From the NCBI RefSeq assembly GCF_022921115.1, contig NZ_CP095075.1, positions 1,240,001 through 1,304,000 of the forward strand: a stretch of 64,000 bases of DNA. Reading direction: 5' to 3'. The DNA is from Halobacillus amylolyticus (lineage in GTDB: Bacteria > Bacillota > Bacilli > Bacillales > Halobacillaceae). The position numbers and the translations under genes were made by a program. Of the stretch, positions 16,632 to 24,136 are shown in pieces (position 1 is the stretch's first letter; each line of letters opens with the position of its first letter). The notes beneath the pieces are model-generated. The model made no database searches, was not told the DNA's origin, and saw nothing but the letters and a program-made list of their open reading frames with translations.

Positions 16632-17492
16632 ATGAGTGTACAAATTCTATGCGACTCCGCTAGTGACTTATCAGAGGAAACATTACATAAATATAACCTG
16701 GAGCGGGTTTCGTTAAGTGTGACTATTGACAACCAGGAATATGAAGACGGCAAGACCATTACACCAAAGCAAGTGTACAAACTAATGAGAGATGGTAAAG
16801 CTCCTAAAACTTCACAGGTTTCTCATAAAACCTTCCGTGACACCTTCACAAGTCATGTAGAAAATAATCAAGCCTTTATTTATTTTTCCGTCTCATCAGA
16901 ACTTTCAGGAACATACCAGACAGCTAAGATGGTCGAACAAGAGATAAAGGAAGACAACCCTGATGCTCAGTTTAATGTGATTGATACAAAGGCTGCCTCC
17001 CTAGGCTGTGGTCTTATTGCAATAAAGGCTGCTGAATTAGCAAGAAGTGGGGCGTCTTTCGATGAAATCATCGAAATAGGAACCTACTATGCCGAGCATA
17101 TGGAGCATATTTTCACAGTTGACGACCTCGAATATTTGCATCGCGGAGGACGAGTGAGCAAAACTGCCGCCTTTGTCGGAAGCCTCTTAAAAATAAAACC
17201 ACTGCTTCATGTAGAGGATGGCAAATTAGTCCCACTTGAAAAAATCCGTGGTTCTAAAAAGGTCCTTAAACGGATGGTTGAAGTGACGCAGGAAAGAGGC
17301 CAGGCACTGGAACAACAGCGAATCGCGATCAGTCATGGGGACGATCTTGAGACAGCTGAAAAGCTCGCTGACATGATAAGAACGGAATGTGGGACAACGG
17401 ACATTTATATTGATATGATTGGTTCAGCTATTGGCGCCCATGCCGGGCCCGGCACGATCGCTTTATTCTTTTTGAATAAATCTCCTAAATAG
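16632..17492 (+). CDS. DegV-family fatty-acid-binding protein
   Basis: DegV/FakB proteins hold a fatty acid so that the kinase FakA can phosphorylate it. The 286-residue protein shows the N-terminal QILCDSASDLSEE, the substrate-loop TSQVSHKTFRDTF, SSELSGTYQTAKM, and DDLEYLHRGGRVSKTAAFVGSLL, with C-terminal GSAIGAHAGPGTIALFF; all are family hallmarks. It corresponds to yitS in B. subtilis by position. Two ATGs (16629, 16632) follow AGGTGAG; the second has the better spacing. A terminator follows at 17512-17547. Confidence 0.92.
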   Translation: MSVQILCDSASDLSEETLHKYNLERVSLSVTIDNQEYEDGKTITPKQVYKLMRDGKAPKTSQVSHKTFRDTFTSHVENNQAFIYFSVSSELSGTYQTAKMVEQEIKEDNPDAQFNVIDTKAASLGCGLIAIKAAELARSGASFDEIIEIGTYYAEHMEHIFTVDDLEYLHRGGRVSKTAAFVGSLLKIKPLLHVEDGKLVPLEKIRGSKKVLKRMVEVTQERGQALEQQRIAISHGDDLETAEKLADMIRTECGTTDIYIDMIGSAIGAHAGPGTIALFFLNKSPK

Positions 17493-17511
17493 AAAATAAT
17501 TGATATCATAG

Positions 17512-17551
17512 AAAGAAGCATGGACTATTTTAGTCCTATGCTTCTTTTTAC
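17512..17551 (+). terminator. Terminator after the degV-family gene
   Basis: A 15-bp stem with one bulge (17513-17527 with 17531-17546) followed by T5. Confidence 0.8.
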
Positions 17552-17589
17552 TTGGTGCAAGATCATGTAACAGCCCCATGTCCCCTATT

Positions 17590-19110
17590 CTATTGATCAC
17601 TCCGCCTGTTCTTTATGCTAATAGTAATGACACTACCTACAAACAAAAGCATAACTCCGCCTACAAAAGCAATAAATGACCAGTTGTATCCTTGGTCCGG
17701 TTCAATAACAAATACATCAGCTGTTTCCCGTTCCATTCCAAGCTTGTAAATCCCATCATCCGATTGGCGAACAAGTCCATCTTGTAAAAGTCCTCGCATT
17801 TGTCTATCATCAGGTAAATCTGTCAGCTCAGCCGTTTGGGTTTCAGTCCCGTTATTAATGGCAACAATCATTGTTTCATCGTTATAAGTTCGTTTAAAAA
17901 CGGCAAGCCCGTCCTGATTATGAAGTTCTTCGAAATCCCCTCTTGTTAAGGCAGGGAATTCATTTCGTATAGAATTTAGCTTTCCAATTCGCTGATTAAG
18001 TTTCTCGTTTTGTGCTTTAAAGTCCATCATTTTGCGATTAGCTGGGGGCTCAGCACCATCAAGCGGAATCTCTGATCCATAATAAATCATTGGGATACCC
18101 GGTGATGTAAACAGATACGTTAGTCCCAATTTCCAGCGTGTAATCGGATTTTGACCTGCTTTAACGGCTAACCTTGTAGAACGCGCACTGTCTTCATAAT
18201 CGAGGAAGTTGCCTAGAAGTTGAGGAGAATCAAAATTTTGCTTGCTTTGTTCCCACACAATATAAAGTTCATCTAGTGGATGCCCAGCTTCTTTAAAGGT
18301 CTCTGAAGCTGTTTGGTAAAATGGATAGTTGACAAAAGTATCTATCCCTGTTGATTGATAGTCAGCGATCGTCTCCACATCATTACTTTTCACTTCACCC
18401 AATAGTAAGAAATCCTCTTTAACAGATTTCACATGTTGAGAAAAATCAGCCCAAAACTCTCTAGGTACATAGCTCACACTATCTAAGCGGTAACCATCCA
18501 CACCGGTTTCTTCAATCCAAAATTCCGCTGCCTCAAATAAGTATTGCTTCACCTCAGGGTTTTCTGTATTCAAATCGGGCAGCCCTGATTTCCAGCCGTC
18601 TTCGATTTGATCTGTTGTTGGCTGCTTCTCATGAAACCAATCTTCTTTCCCTTCCTCATCAAGCCAAGGATGGTCCTTGCTTGTATGATTGACAACAAAT
18701 TCGAATATGACCTTCATATCACGTTTATGTGCTTCCTCGACAAGCTGTTTAGCATCCGCTACCGTTCCAAAGTGTTCTTCAACAGCTGTAAAGTCCTCGA
18801 TCCATTTACCATGATAGCCTTTCTCACTGTTAGCCATGATCGGTGATAACGAGATTGTTGTAAATCCCATTTCCTTAATATAATCAAGCTGTTCAATGAT
18901 CCCCTGCAAATCTCCCCCATGATAAGCTTCGGGATCTTCAGGATCAACATTATGATCGTTACTATTGCTTCCATTCATAAATCGGTCTACCATGATATGA
19001 TAAATACTCTCGTCCTGCCATGTTCGTTCTTCTTTTTCAACGGCACCTGCCTTAAGGTCGCAAAAAAGAAGAAACGGGATGATCATGAGAATCGTTGCAA
19101 GTTTTCTCAT
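17590..19110 (-). CDS. Membrane-anchored alpha-amylase-family (GH13) enzyme
   Basis: A 506-residue extracellular glycosidase with an N-terminal signal peptide (1-23) and a C-terminal membrane helix (about 474-496) followed by a basic tail (IKNRRSDQ), so it is held on the cell surface. GH13 regions: VVNHTSKDHPW (about 139-149), GVDGYRLDS with nucleophile Asp210, LLGEVKSND with acid/base Glu239, and region IV NFLDYEDSAR with Asp307. Region IV usually reads N-H-D; here it is Y-E-D, so the substrate-binding His is missing, and region I has Glu where Asp is usual. Specificity is unknown. The stump of a maltose-type permease lies just upstream. Confidence 0.88.
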   Translation of the reverse strand: MRKLATILMIIPFLLFCDLKAGAVEKEERTWQDESIYHIMVDRFMNGSNSNDHNVDPEDPEAYHGGDLQGIIEQLDYIKEMGFTTISLSPIMANSEKGYHGKWIEDFTAVEEHFGTVADAKQLVEEAHKRDMKVIFEFVVNHTSKDHPWLDEEGKEDWFHEKQPTTDQIEDGWKSGLPDLNTENPEVKQYLFEAAEFWIEETGVDGYRLDSVSYVPREFWADFSQHVKSVKEDFLLLGEVKSNDVETIADYQSTGIDTFVNYPFYQTASETFKEAGHPLDELYIVWEQSKQNFDSPQLLGNFLDYEDSARSTRLAVKAGQNPITRWKLGLTYLFTSPGIPMIYYGSEIPLDGAEPPANRKMMDFKAQNEKLNQRIGKLNSIRNEFPALTRGDFEELHNQDGLAVFKRTYNDETMIVAINNGTETQTAELTDLPDDRQMRGLLQDGLVRQSDDGIYKLGMERETADVFVIEPDQGYNWSFIAFVGGVMLLFVGSVITISIKNRRSDQ

Positions 19111-19151
19111 CGCCGCTCCTCCTACTAGATATAGTATGTACGCCTTTAAGG

Positions 19152-19200
19152 TTATCCCTTTGTACCTCCAGCCGTCAAACCAGAAATAAAGTATTTGCGG
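19152..19200 (-). pseudogene. C-terminal remnant of a MalG-type sugar ABC permease
   Basis: On the minus strand 15 codons and a stop read RKYFISGLTAGGTKG, the standard C-terminus of maltose/maltodextrin permease MalG. Homology stops at about 19200 where array D2 sequence starts. It is 42 bp upstream of the amylase gene, so a malEFG-amylase cluster probably existed and was deleted up to this point. Confidence 0.75.
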
Positions 19201-19214
19201 ATTTAACTCGCTTT

Positions 19215-19310
19215 ATGCACGATTTGAAGTGATATATGCATAACTTAAAGCCATATATGCGCATTTACATATTTCAATCTATACGCCTACTTTCCTGTTT
19301 CAATATTCCG
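19215..19310 (+). repeat. Degenerate array D2 (ATGCACGATTT core)
   Basis: Units start at 19215, 19236, 19257 and 19283, with lengths 21, 21 and 26. The first, third and fourth correspond to the three units of array D1 at 8598-8664 with the same lengths; the second is extra. It is followed by the hairpin module at 19343-19373, whereas in D1 the hairpin comes first. Confidence 0.62.
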
Positions 19311-19342
19311 ATTCTTATTAAAAAAACTGCCCGAACTGGGAA

Positions 19343-19373
19343 GCCGCTGAAAACTGCAACGTTTTTCAGCGGC
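19343..19373. repeat. Hairpin module resembling an insertion-sequence end (copy 2)
   Basis: GCCGCTGAAAA (19343-19353) pairs perfectly with TTTTCAGCGGC (19363-19373). On the minus strand the hairpin is followed, about 20 bases on, by a T-rich tract, so it may also help to end asnO transcription. Confidence 0.5.
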
Positions 19374-19395
19374 AAGCATTTGTCCGGACTTTTTA

Positions 19396-21240
19396 CTACT
19401 TTATACTGATGTGATACCTCTTTAACCAATGATTAATTTGGCATAAGTGTGCAATCAATTGTGGTCCTGCCATCAGCTGGCCAAACCAAGGTGTATCCAT
19501 CGATGTTCCACCTGAATCATTAAGCTTGATGATTTCTTTGCGTTCAAATAGATCAAACAGTGGCGACTGAGTATCCGCAATAATTTCCTTCATCCACTCT
19601 TTTACACCTGCCGTATATTGCGGATGAAATGTTTTTGGATAAGGATTTTTCTTTCTAAATAACACTTTATCAGGCAAAATTCCTCGTAAGGATTCCCGCA
19701 GTAAACCCTTCTCCAGGTCGCCCGTATGCTTCATTTTCCAAGGAATGTTATACGCATATTCGACAAGTCTGTGATCACTGAACGGTACACGAACCTCTAA
19801 GCTTGCTCCCATACTCATACGATCTTTGCGCTCAAGCAATGTCTGCATGAACCAGTTCATATTTAAATAAAACATCTGTCTTTGTTTAGATTCGAGTGCA
19901 TCTTCCCCGTCTAGTAACGGCGTTTCATCAATTGTTTCTTGATAACGTTTCAGCATATACCGCTCAATATTAACTTCATTTTTTAAATCTTGTCGCACAA
20001 GCTGGTTTCGTTCTGCTAATGATCGAAGCCAAGGAAACCCATTTCGATCACGGTCTTCCTTACGATAAAACCATGGGTAGCCGCCGAAAATTTCATCTGC
20101 ACACTCACCTGAAAGGGCAACCGTTACATGATTTTTTATTTTTTCACAAAACCACAATAGTGAGGAGTCTACATCTGCCATTCCCGGTAAATCACGCAAT
20201 TCCACTGCCCTCTCAAGCCTTGAGATCAAATCTTCAACTCCTGCTTCCATCGTCATATGGTTTGTTTTGTTTTGATCACTGATGAGTTTAATATATTCAC
20301 CATCTTGATCAGGTTGAAACGCATTCTTCTCAAAAAATTTCTCCTGCTCTTCATAGTCAATGGAATATGTTTGCAGGCTTCCCTTTTGATTTTTTTGATA
20401 ATGATCAGCTGCAATCGCCGTAATTGCACTTGAATCCACTCCACCTGAGAGAAATGTTCCAAGCTTTACATCGCTGACAAGTTGACGTTCAACCGCATCG
20501 GTAAATAAATCTCTGACATGCTCAACCGTTTCCTCCCATGTATCAGTGTGTTCTTCACTTTTCACGTTCCAATATCGATCCACTTTCAACTTGCCTTGTT
20601 CCCAAACAGCATAATGTCCTGGGCGAAGTTCTTGGATATGATCAAAAATTCCATGCCCCGGTGTTCGTGAAGGACCTAAGGCCAAAATTTCATGAATGCC
20701 CTCTTCAGAAATGCTCGCTTTGATAGACGGATGAGCCAGTACAGCCTTTATTTCAGACGCAAACATCAGTCCGTCTTTTTGCTCACTGAAGAAAAGCGGC
20801 TTAACCCCAAGTCGATCCCTAGCAATAAAAAGCCTGGATCGTCTGGATTCCCATACACTAAAAGCAAAAATGCCGTTCAAATGCTCAACACACTTTGCTC
20901 CCCATTCCATGTAACTAACGAGAACGACTTCTGTATCTGAATGGGAACGAAACGTCCACCCTTTTGACTTCAGTGCATCTCTCATTTCATCGGTATTGTA
21001 CAGCTCACCGTTATAGCACAAAACATATTCCTCATTATTTGCTGCACGAACCATGGGCTGCCGTCCACCTGCTGGGTCAACAACCACAAGCCTTTTGTGC
21101 CCAAACGCTGCGGGACCCTGCACCCAATTTTGGTAGTCGTCAGGACCGCGGTGACTTAGTGTTTGAGCCATCCTATCGATCGTTTGCAGCTTATTACCTT
21201 CATTTGTTCGCAAATCAACCCACCCAACAATTCCACACAT
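19396..21240 (-). CDS. asnO: Glutamine-hydrolysing asparagine synthetase, AsnO type
   Basis: Makes asparagine from aspartate, ATP and glutamine-derived ammonia. The protein has 614 residues. The N-terminal nucleophile amidotransferase domain starts MCGIVGWVDLR with Cys2 and contains HRGPDDYQ, CYNGELYNTDEM and HSDTEVVLVSYMEWG; the synthetase domain has LSGGVDSSAITAIAA (ATP pyrophosphatase loop, about 265) and LSGECADEIFGGYPWFY. The start at 21240 is fixed by the catalytic Cys2 and by GGTGGAG upstream; a longer frame to 21345 is discarded. The neighbour yisL matches the asnO locus of B. subtilis, where asnO is a sporulation gene. Confidence 0.95.
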   Translation of the reverse strand: MCGIVGWVDLRTNEGNKLQTIDRMAQTLSHRGPDDYQNWVQGPAAFGHKRLVVVDPAGGRQPMVRAANNEEYVLCYNGELYNTDEMRDALKSKGWTFRSHSDTEVVLVSYMEWGAKCVEHLNGIFAFSVWESRRSRLFIARDRLGVKPLFFSEQKDGLMFASEIKAVLAHPSIKASISEEGIHEILALGPSRTPGHGIFDHIQELRPGHYAVWEQGKLKVDRYWNVKSEEHTDTWEETVEHVRDLFTDAVERQLVSDVKLGTFLSGGVDSSAITAIAADHYQKNQKGSLQTYSIDYEEQEKFFEKNAFQPDQDGEYIKLISDQNKTNHMTMEAGVEDLISRLERAVELRDLPGMADVDSSLLWFCEKIKNHVTVALSGECADEIFGGYPWFYRKEDRDRNGFPWLRSLAERNQLVRQDLKNEVNIERYMLKRYQETIDETPLLDGEDALESKQRQMFYLNMNWFMQTLLERKDRMSMGASLEVRVPFSDHRLVEYAYNIPWKMKHTGDLEKGLLRESLRGILPDKVLFRKKNPYPKTFHPQYTAGVKEWMKEIIADTQSPLFDLFERKEIIKLNDSGGTSMDTPWFGQLMAGPQLIAHLCQINHWLKRYHISIK

Positions 21241-21316
21241 AACTCCACCATCCTTTTCACAAAAAAAGCACCATATATCACTATATGATGACACGGCAAG
21301 TTGTGATGAAGAATAC

Positions 21317-21345
21317 TTGACATGTTTAATGAGAATGATTATCAT
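21317..21345 (+). promoter_or_regulatory. Promoter covered by a Fur box
   Basis: TTGACA (21317-21322), 17-bp spacer, TATCAT (21340-21345). A Fur-type 7-1-7 box TGAGAATGATTATCA (21330-21344, 14 of 15 matching the TGATAATNATTATCA consensus) overlaps the spacer and -10. No coding gene lies downstream on this strand before the terminator at 21419-21450. Confidence 0.78.
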
Positions 21346-21351
21346 TGATAC

Positions 21352-21450
21352 TGATACCAGTTATCATTTACCCCCCAAAAAGTGATACCCATTTAACACC
21401 ATTTTTTCCCATAAAAAAATCCTGCATGCCATCAGCATGCAGGATTTTTT
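21352..21450 (+). ncRNA. Candidate Fur-regulated small RNA (FsrA-like)
   Basis: The Fur-box promoter would start a transcript near 21352 that ends at a perfect 11-bp terminator stem (21419-21429 with 21435-21445) plus T6, giving about 95-98 nt. The 5' part folds into a 7-bp hairpin (21363-21369 with 21380-21386, one G-U) whose loop shows ACCCCCCAA; an unpaired stretch then carries further ATACCC and TTTTCCC motifs before the terminator. C-rich unpaired segments that pair with Shine-Dalgarno sequences are the hallmark of FsrA, the iron-sparing sRNA of B. subtilis. No open frame is present. Homology to FsrA is inference from architecture. Confidence 0.65.
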
Positions 21451-21453
21451 GTG

Positions 21454-21813
21454 TTATGCAGGCAAAATACCAAGTTCTAAGAAACCAAATCCTAGAACAA
21501 GGGCGATGACTGCAGCAATAAGCAGCTGTCCCCACCATGACGCGGCAGGCTGTTTCTTCTTGTATTTAATACACACCATTTCCATTGCAGCAATGGCCCA
21601 TAGACCAACAAGCAACTTAATAATAACGAGTGCATCATAGTTTGCATAGCTTGCAAAGAGTGACCCACCTGAATAAAGAACCAATAAATAGTCAACTCGC
21701 AAGATCATATGCGAAATTTTTGCCGCTTTCTCATTTCCACTTCTTGTAAATGTTGTCACAAGTGCTACTAAAGCAAAGGCAATTACCCAAGAGGTAATAT
21801 GTAAATGTGCCAA
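21454..21813 (-). CDS. yisL: YisL-family membrane protein (UPF0344)
   Basis: A 119-residue protein with four predicted membrane helices (about 5-22, 36-56, 62-82, 95-115), of unknown function. HITSWVIAFALVALVT and ILRVDYLLVLYSGGSLF are typical of the UPF0344/YisL family. The start is TTG at 21813, placed 7 bases after AGGAGGG; no ATG start fits. It lies convergent to the candidate sRNA, whose terminator adjoins its stop codon and probably serves both. Confidence 0.85.
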   Translation of the reverse strand: MAHLHITSWVIAFALVALVTTFTRSGNEKAAKISHMILRVDYLLVLYSGGSLFASYANYDALVIIKLLVGLWAIAAMEMVCIKYKKKQPAASWWGQLLIAAVIALVLGFGFLELGILPA

Positions 21814-21970
21814 TTGTTACCCTCCTTTTACATCTTCATCAATAATAATACCATGTTCTTCTTTTAGTTTCCTAATTGTAACTATTTAAAACCCACTTTT
21901 TAATAGTGAGAAAATTTCTATTAAACCTGTTATAATTGGTTGTGATGCTTAATTGAAATGGAGGGATAAC

Positions 21971-23164
21971 ATGACAAATTCCAGTCAAAACATTATCGAC
22001 CAAACTCAAGAGTACGGAGCTAAAAACTATCACCCCTTGCCAATCGTTATCGCAAAGGCCGAGGGAGTTTGGGTAGAGGACCCTGAAGGTAACCGTTATA
22101 TGGATATGTTAAGCGCTTACTCTGCCGTGAATCAGGGACACCGTCACCCAAAAATTATCCAAGCACTTCATGATCAAGCAAGCCGTGTAACCCTTACTTC
22201 ACGTGCTTTTCACAATGATCAGCTTGGACCTTGGTTTGAAAAGATTTGCAAGCTGACTAATAAAGAGATGGCTCTTCCTATGAACACAGGGGCAGAGGCT
22301 GTTGAAACAGCGATTAAGGCTACGAGAAGATGGGCATATGATGTCAAAGGCGTAGCTAAGGACAAAGCCGAAATCATTGCATGTACAGGAAACTTCCACG
22401 GACGAACAATGTCAGCCGTTTCCTTATCATCAGAAGAAGAATATAAACGCAGCTTCGGGCCTATGCTGCCTGGAATTAAGGTAATTCCTTATGGTGATAT
22501 TAAGGCTTTGAAAGAAGCTATTAATGAAAATACGGCTGGATTCCTTTTTGAACCTATTCAAGGAGAAGCCGGTATTGTTATGCCTCCCGAAGGCTTTTTA
22601 AAAGAAGCTTATGACATTTGTCAAAAAGAAAATGTACTTTACATTGCTGACGAAATTCAAGCAGGTCTCGGGCGAAGTGGAAAAATGTTTGCTTGTGATT
22701 GGGAGAATGTTACACCTGATATGCTGATTCTTGGAAAAGCATTAGGGGGAGGAGTTTTCCCGATTTCTTGTGTTGTGGCTAACAAAGATGTTCTTGGTGT
22801 CTTCAATCCTGGATCACACGGTTCAACATTCGGTGGAAACCCGCTTGCCTGTGCCGTATCTGTTGCCTCACTCGATGTCATTGAAGAGGAAAATTTAGTG
22901 GATCGCTCACTTGAACTAGGTACTTACATGATGGATGAGCTAAAAAAAATTGATAATCCTACTATCAAGGAAGTACGTGGAAAAGGGCTATTCATTGGGG
23001 TCGAATTAACTGAACCTGCCCGTTCCTATTGTGAAAAGCTGAAAGAAAAAGGGCTGTTGTGTAAAGAAACCCATGAAAATGTCATTCGCTTCGCTCCTCC
23101 ACTCGTGATTGAGAAGAAAGATTTACAGTGGGCGATTGATCAAATTAAAGAGGTTTTGCAATAA
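21971..23164 (+). CDS. rocD: Ornithine aminotransferase
   Basis: A PLP enzyme that turns ornithine and 2-oxoglutarate into glutamate semialdehyde and glutamate in arginine degradation. It has 397 residues. The class III aminotransferase pattern is complete: [76 protein letters not shown], and the PLP lysine in [16 protein letters not shown]. The ATG at 21971 follows GGAGGGA, so the upstream in-frame ATG at 21953 is rejected. It stands alone; no rocA, rocE or rocF is nearby. Confidence 0.95.
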   Translation: MTNSSQNIIDQTQEYGAKNYHPLPIVIAKAEGVWVEDPEGNRYMDMLSAYSAVNQGHRHPKIIQALHDQASRVTLTSRAFHNDQLGPWFEKICKLTNKEMALPMNTGAEAVETAIKATRRWAYDVKGVAKDKAEIIACTGNFHGRTMSAVSLSSEEEYKRSFGPMLPGIKVIPYGDIKALKEAINENTAGFLFEPIQGEAGIVMPPEGFLKEAYDICQKENVLYIADEIQAGLGRSGKMFACDWENVTPDMLILGKALGGGVFPISCVVANKDVLGVFNPGSHGSTFGGNPLACAVSVASLDVIEEENLVDRSLELGTYMMDELKKIDNPTIKEVRGKGLFIGVELTEPARSYCEKLKEKGLLCKETHENVIRFAPPLVIEKKDLQWAIDQIKEVLQ

Positions 23165-23193
23165 AAGTTAATTAAGCCCTTAGAAGCAAAAAA

Positions 23194-23227
23194 ACGGCAA
23201 CAGGATATAACCTGATGCCGTTTTTTT
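23194..23227 (+). terminator. Terminator after rocD
   Basis: ACGGCAACAGG (23194-23204) pairs with CCTGATGCCGT (23211-23221) with one mismatch, followed by T6. The following ~130 bp to 23361 holds nothing I can support. Confidence 0.88.
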
Positions 23228-23361
23228 ATGAAATATAAATAAAGTTAATTCCCTTTCAATGCCCTGAACACAGATTTCCCTTTTCTCCAACTTAAGAAAT
23301 TTGATTAACAAATTGAAACAAGAAGTAAATGCTGTAACACAGAACGGCTTGTCCTCGTCTT

Positions 23362-23496
23362 CTATAACAATCTTTCACCAAGGTGGAGAAGTATGGCCAG
23401 CAGCATAAACCAAACGAAGGCACCTATTAATACCGCCAGGGGATAAACGACAGATAGACTACTACCAGAGTCTACGATGGGGGTAAGCAATCCCAT
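23362..23496 (-). CDS. Possible 44-residue single-helix membrane protein
   Basis: A short frame MGLLTPIVDSGSS followed by a ~25-residue hydrophobic helix (about 16-40) and the tail LGERLL. It starts inside the 3' end of the broken ArsR-type gene, 35 bases before the latter's stop, and GGTGG stands almost directly before the ATG. This could be a real small protein coupled to the regulator or an accident; no homologue is recognised. Confidence 0.3.
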   Translation of the reverse strand: MGLLTPIVDSGSSLSVVYPLAVLIGAFVWFMLLAILLHLGERLL

Positions 23497-23766
23497 CCAC
23501 CAAACACTCAATATTTTTTCCTTTTCGATCCATACGTATTAACCCAGCTTGTCTCAACTCTTTTAGGTGATGTAAAACAGTAGACGGTACAATATTTAGC
23601 CTTTCTCCCAATTCACCCACCGTCATACGCATTTCTTGATCTGTACTAAGCTCACCTGGTTACAGTATTCAGCTAAATAAAGAAAAACATTTAACCGATG
23701 AACATTAGAAAGTGCTTTGAAAATTCCACTAAAATGATTTAGGCTTCCATTATTATAATTCGACAT
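23462..23766 (-). pseudogene. ArsR-type winged-helix regulator broken by a one-base deletion
   Basis: The frame starts MSNYNNGSLNHFSGIFKALSNVHRLNVFLYLAEYCNQ in pieces, stops early after QIKKCV, and the homology continues in another frame as DQEMRMTVGELGERL, PSTVLHHLKELRQAGLI and MDRKGKNIECLVDG. Adding one base near 23654 would restore a full winged helix-turn-helix. The metal-binding CVCDL motif is not present, so it was not an arsenic sensor of the usual type. The defect may be real or a sequencing error. Confidence 0.75.
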
Positions 23767-23834
23767 ATGTAGAATTGTGAATCAATACATGACAATCGTC
23801 AAACCAACTAAAAAAAGGCCTCAGAAGAGACCTT

Positions 23835-24104
23835 TTAACAACAATTATCTAACCCTAACAATACAAATTGTTCTCCATCTTTATCTAGAGTTACTTCATC
23901 AACGGTACTCATCACTTGTTGGTCGATGGCAACACGAACACCATTTACTTCTTCAACTCTATCGGTTTCCTCTGGGTGATCAAGGGATAACCCTATTTGC
24001 GGGCCACAACATCCCGCTCCTGCAGAATGAACGCGAATTCCTTCAGCTCCACGTTCTCCTATGAGTTTAGTTAAGGTTTGTTTGGCTTCTTCGGTAATCT
24101 TCAT
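23835..24104 (-). CDS. HesB/IscA-like protein of the ars operon
   Basis: An 89-residue protein with the HesB/IscA-like fold (EEAKQTLTKLIGERGAEGIRV, SAGAGCCGPQIGLSLD, GVRVAIDQQV) ending in LDNCC. The usual IscA C-terminal CxCG pair is replaced by a terminal Cys-Cys, and a second vicinal pair lies in GAGCCG, so thiol binding of As(III) or an Fe-S role are both possible (inference). The start at 24104 follows GGGGGAAG. It is the last gene of the arsRBCDA-trxB operon, 32 bp behind trxB. Confidence 0.82.
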   Translation of the reverse strand: MKITEEAKQTLTKLIGERGAEGIRVHSAGAGCCGPQIGLSLDHPEETDRVEEVNGVRVAIDQQVMSTVDEVTLDKDGEQFVLLGLDNCC

Positions 24105-24136
24105 AATATTTCTTCCCCCTGTATAGTAAACTGGAC

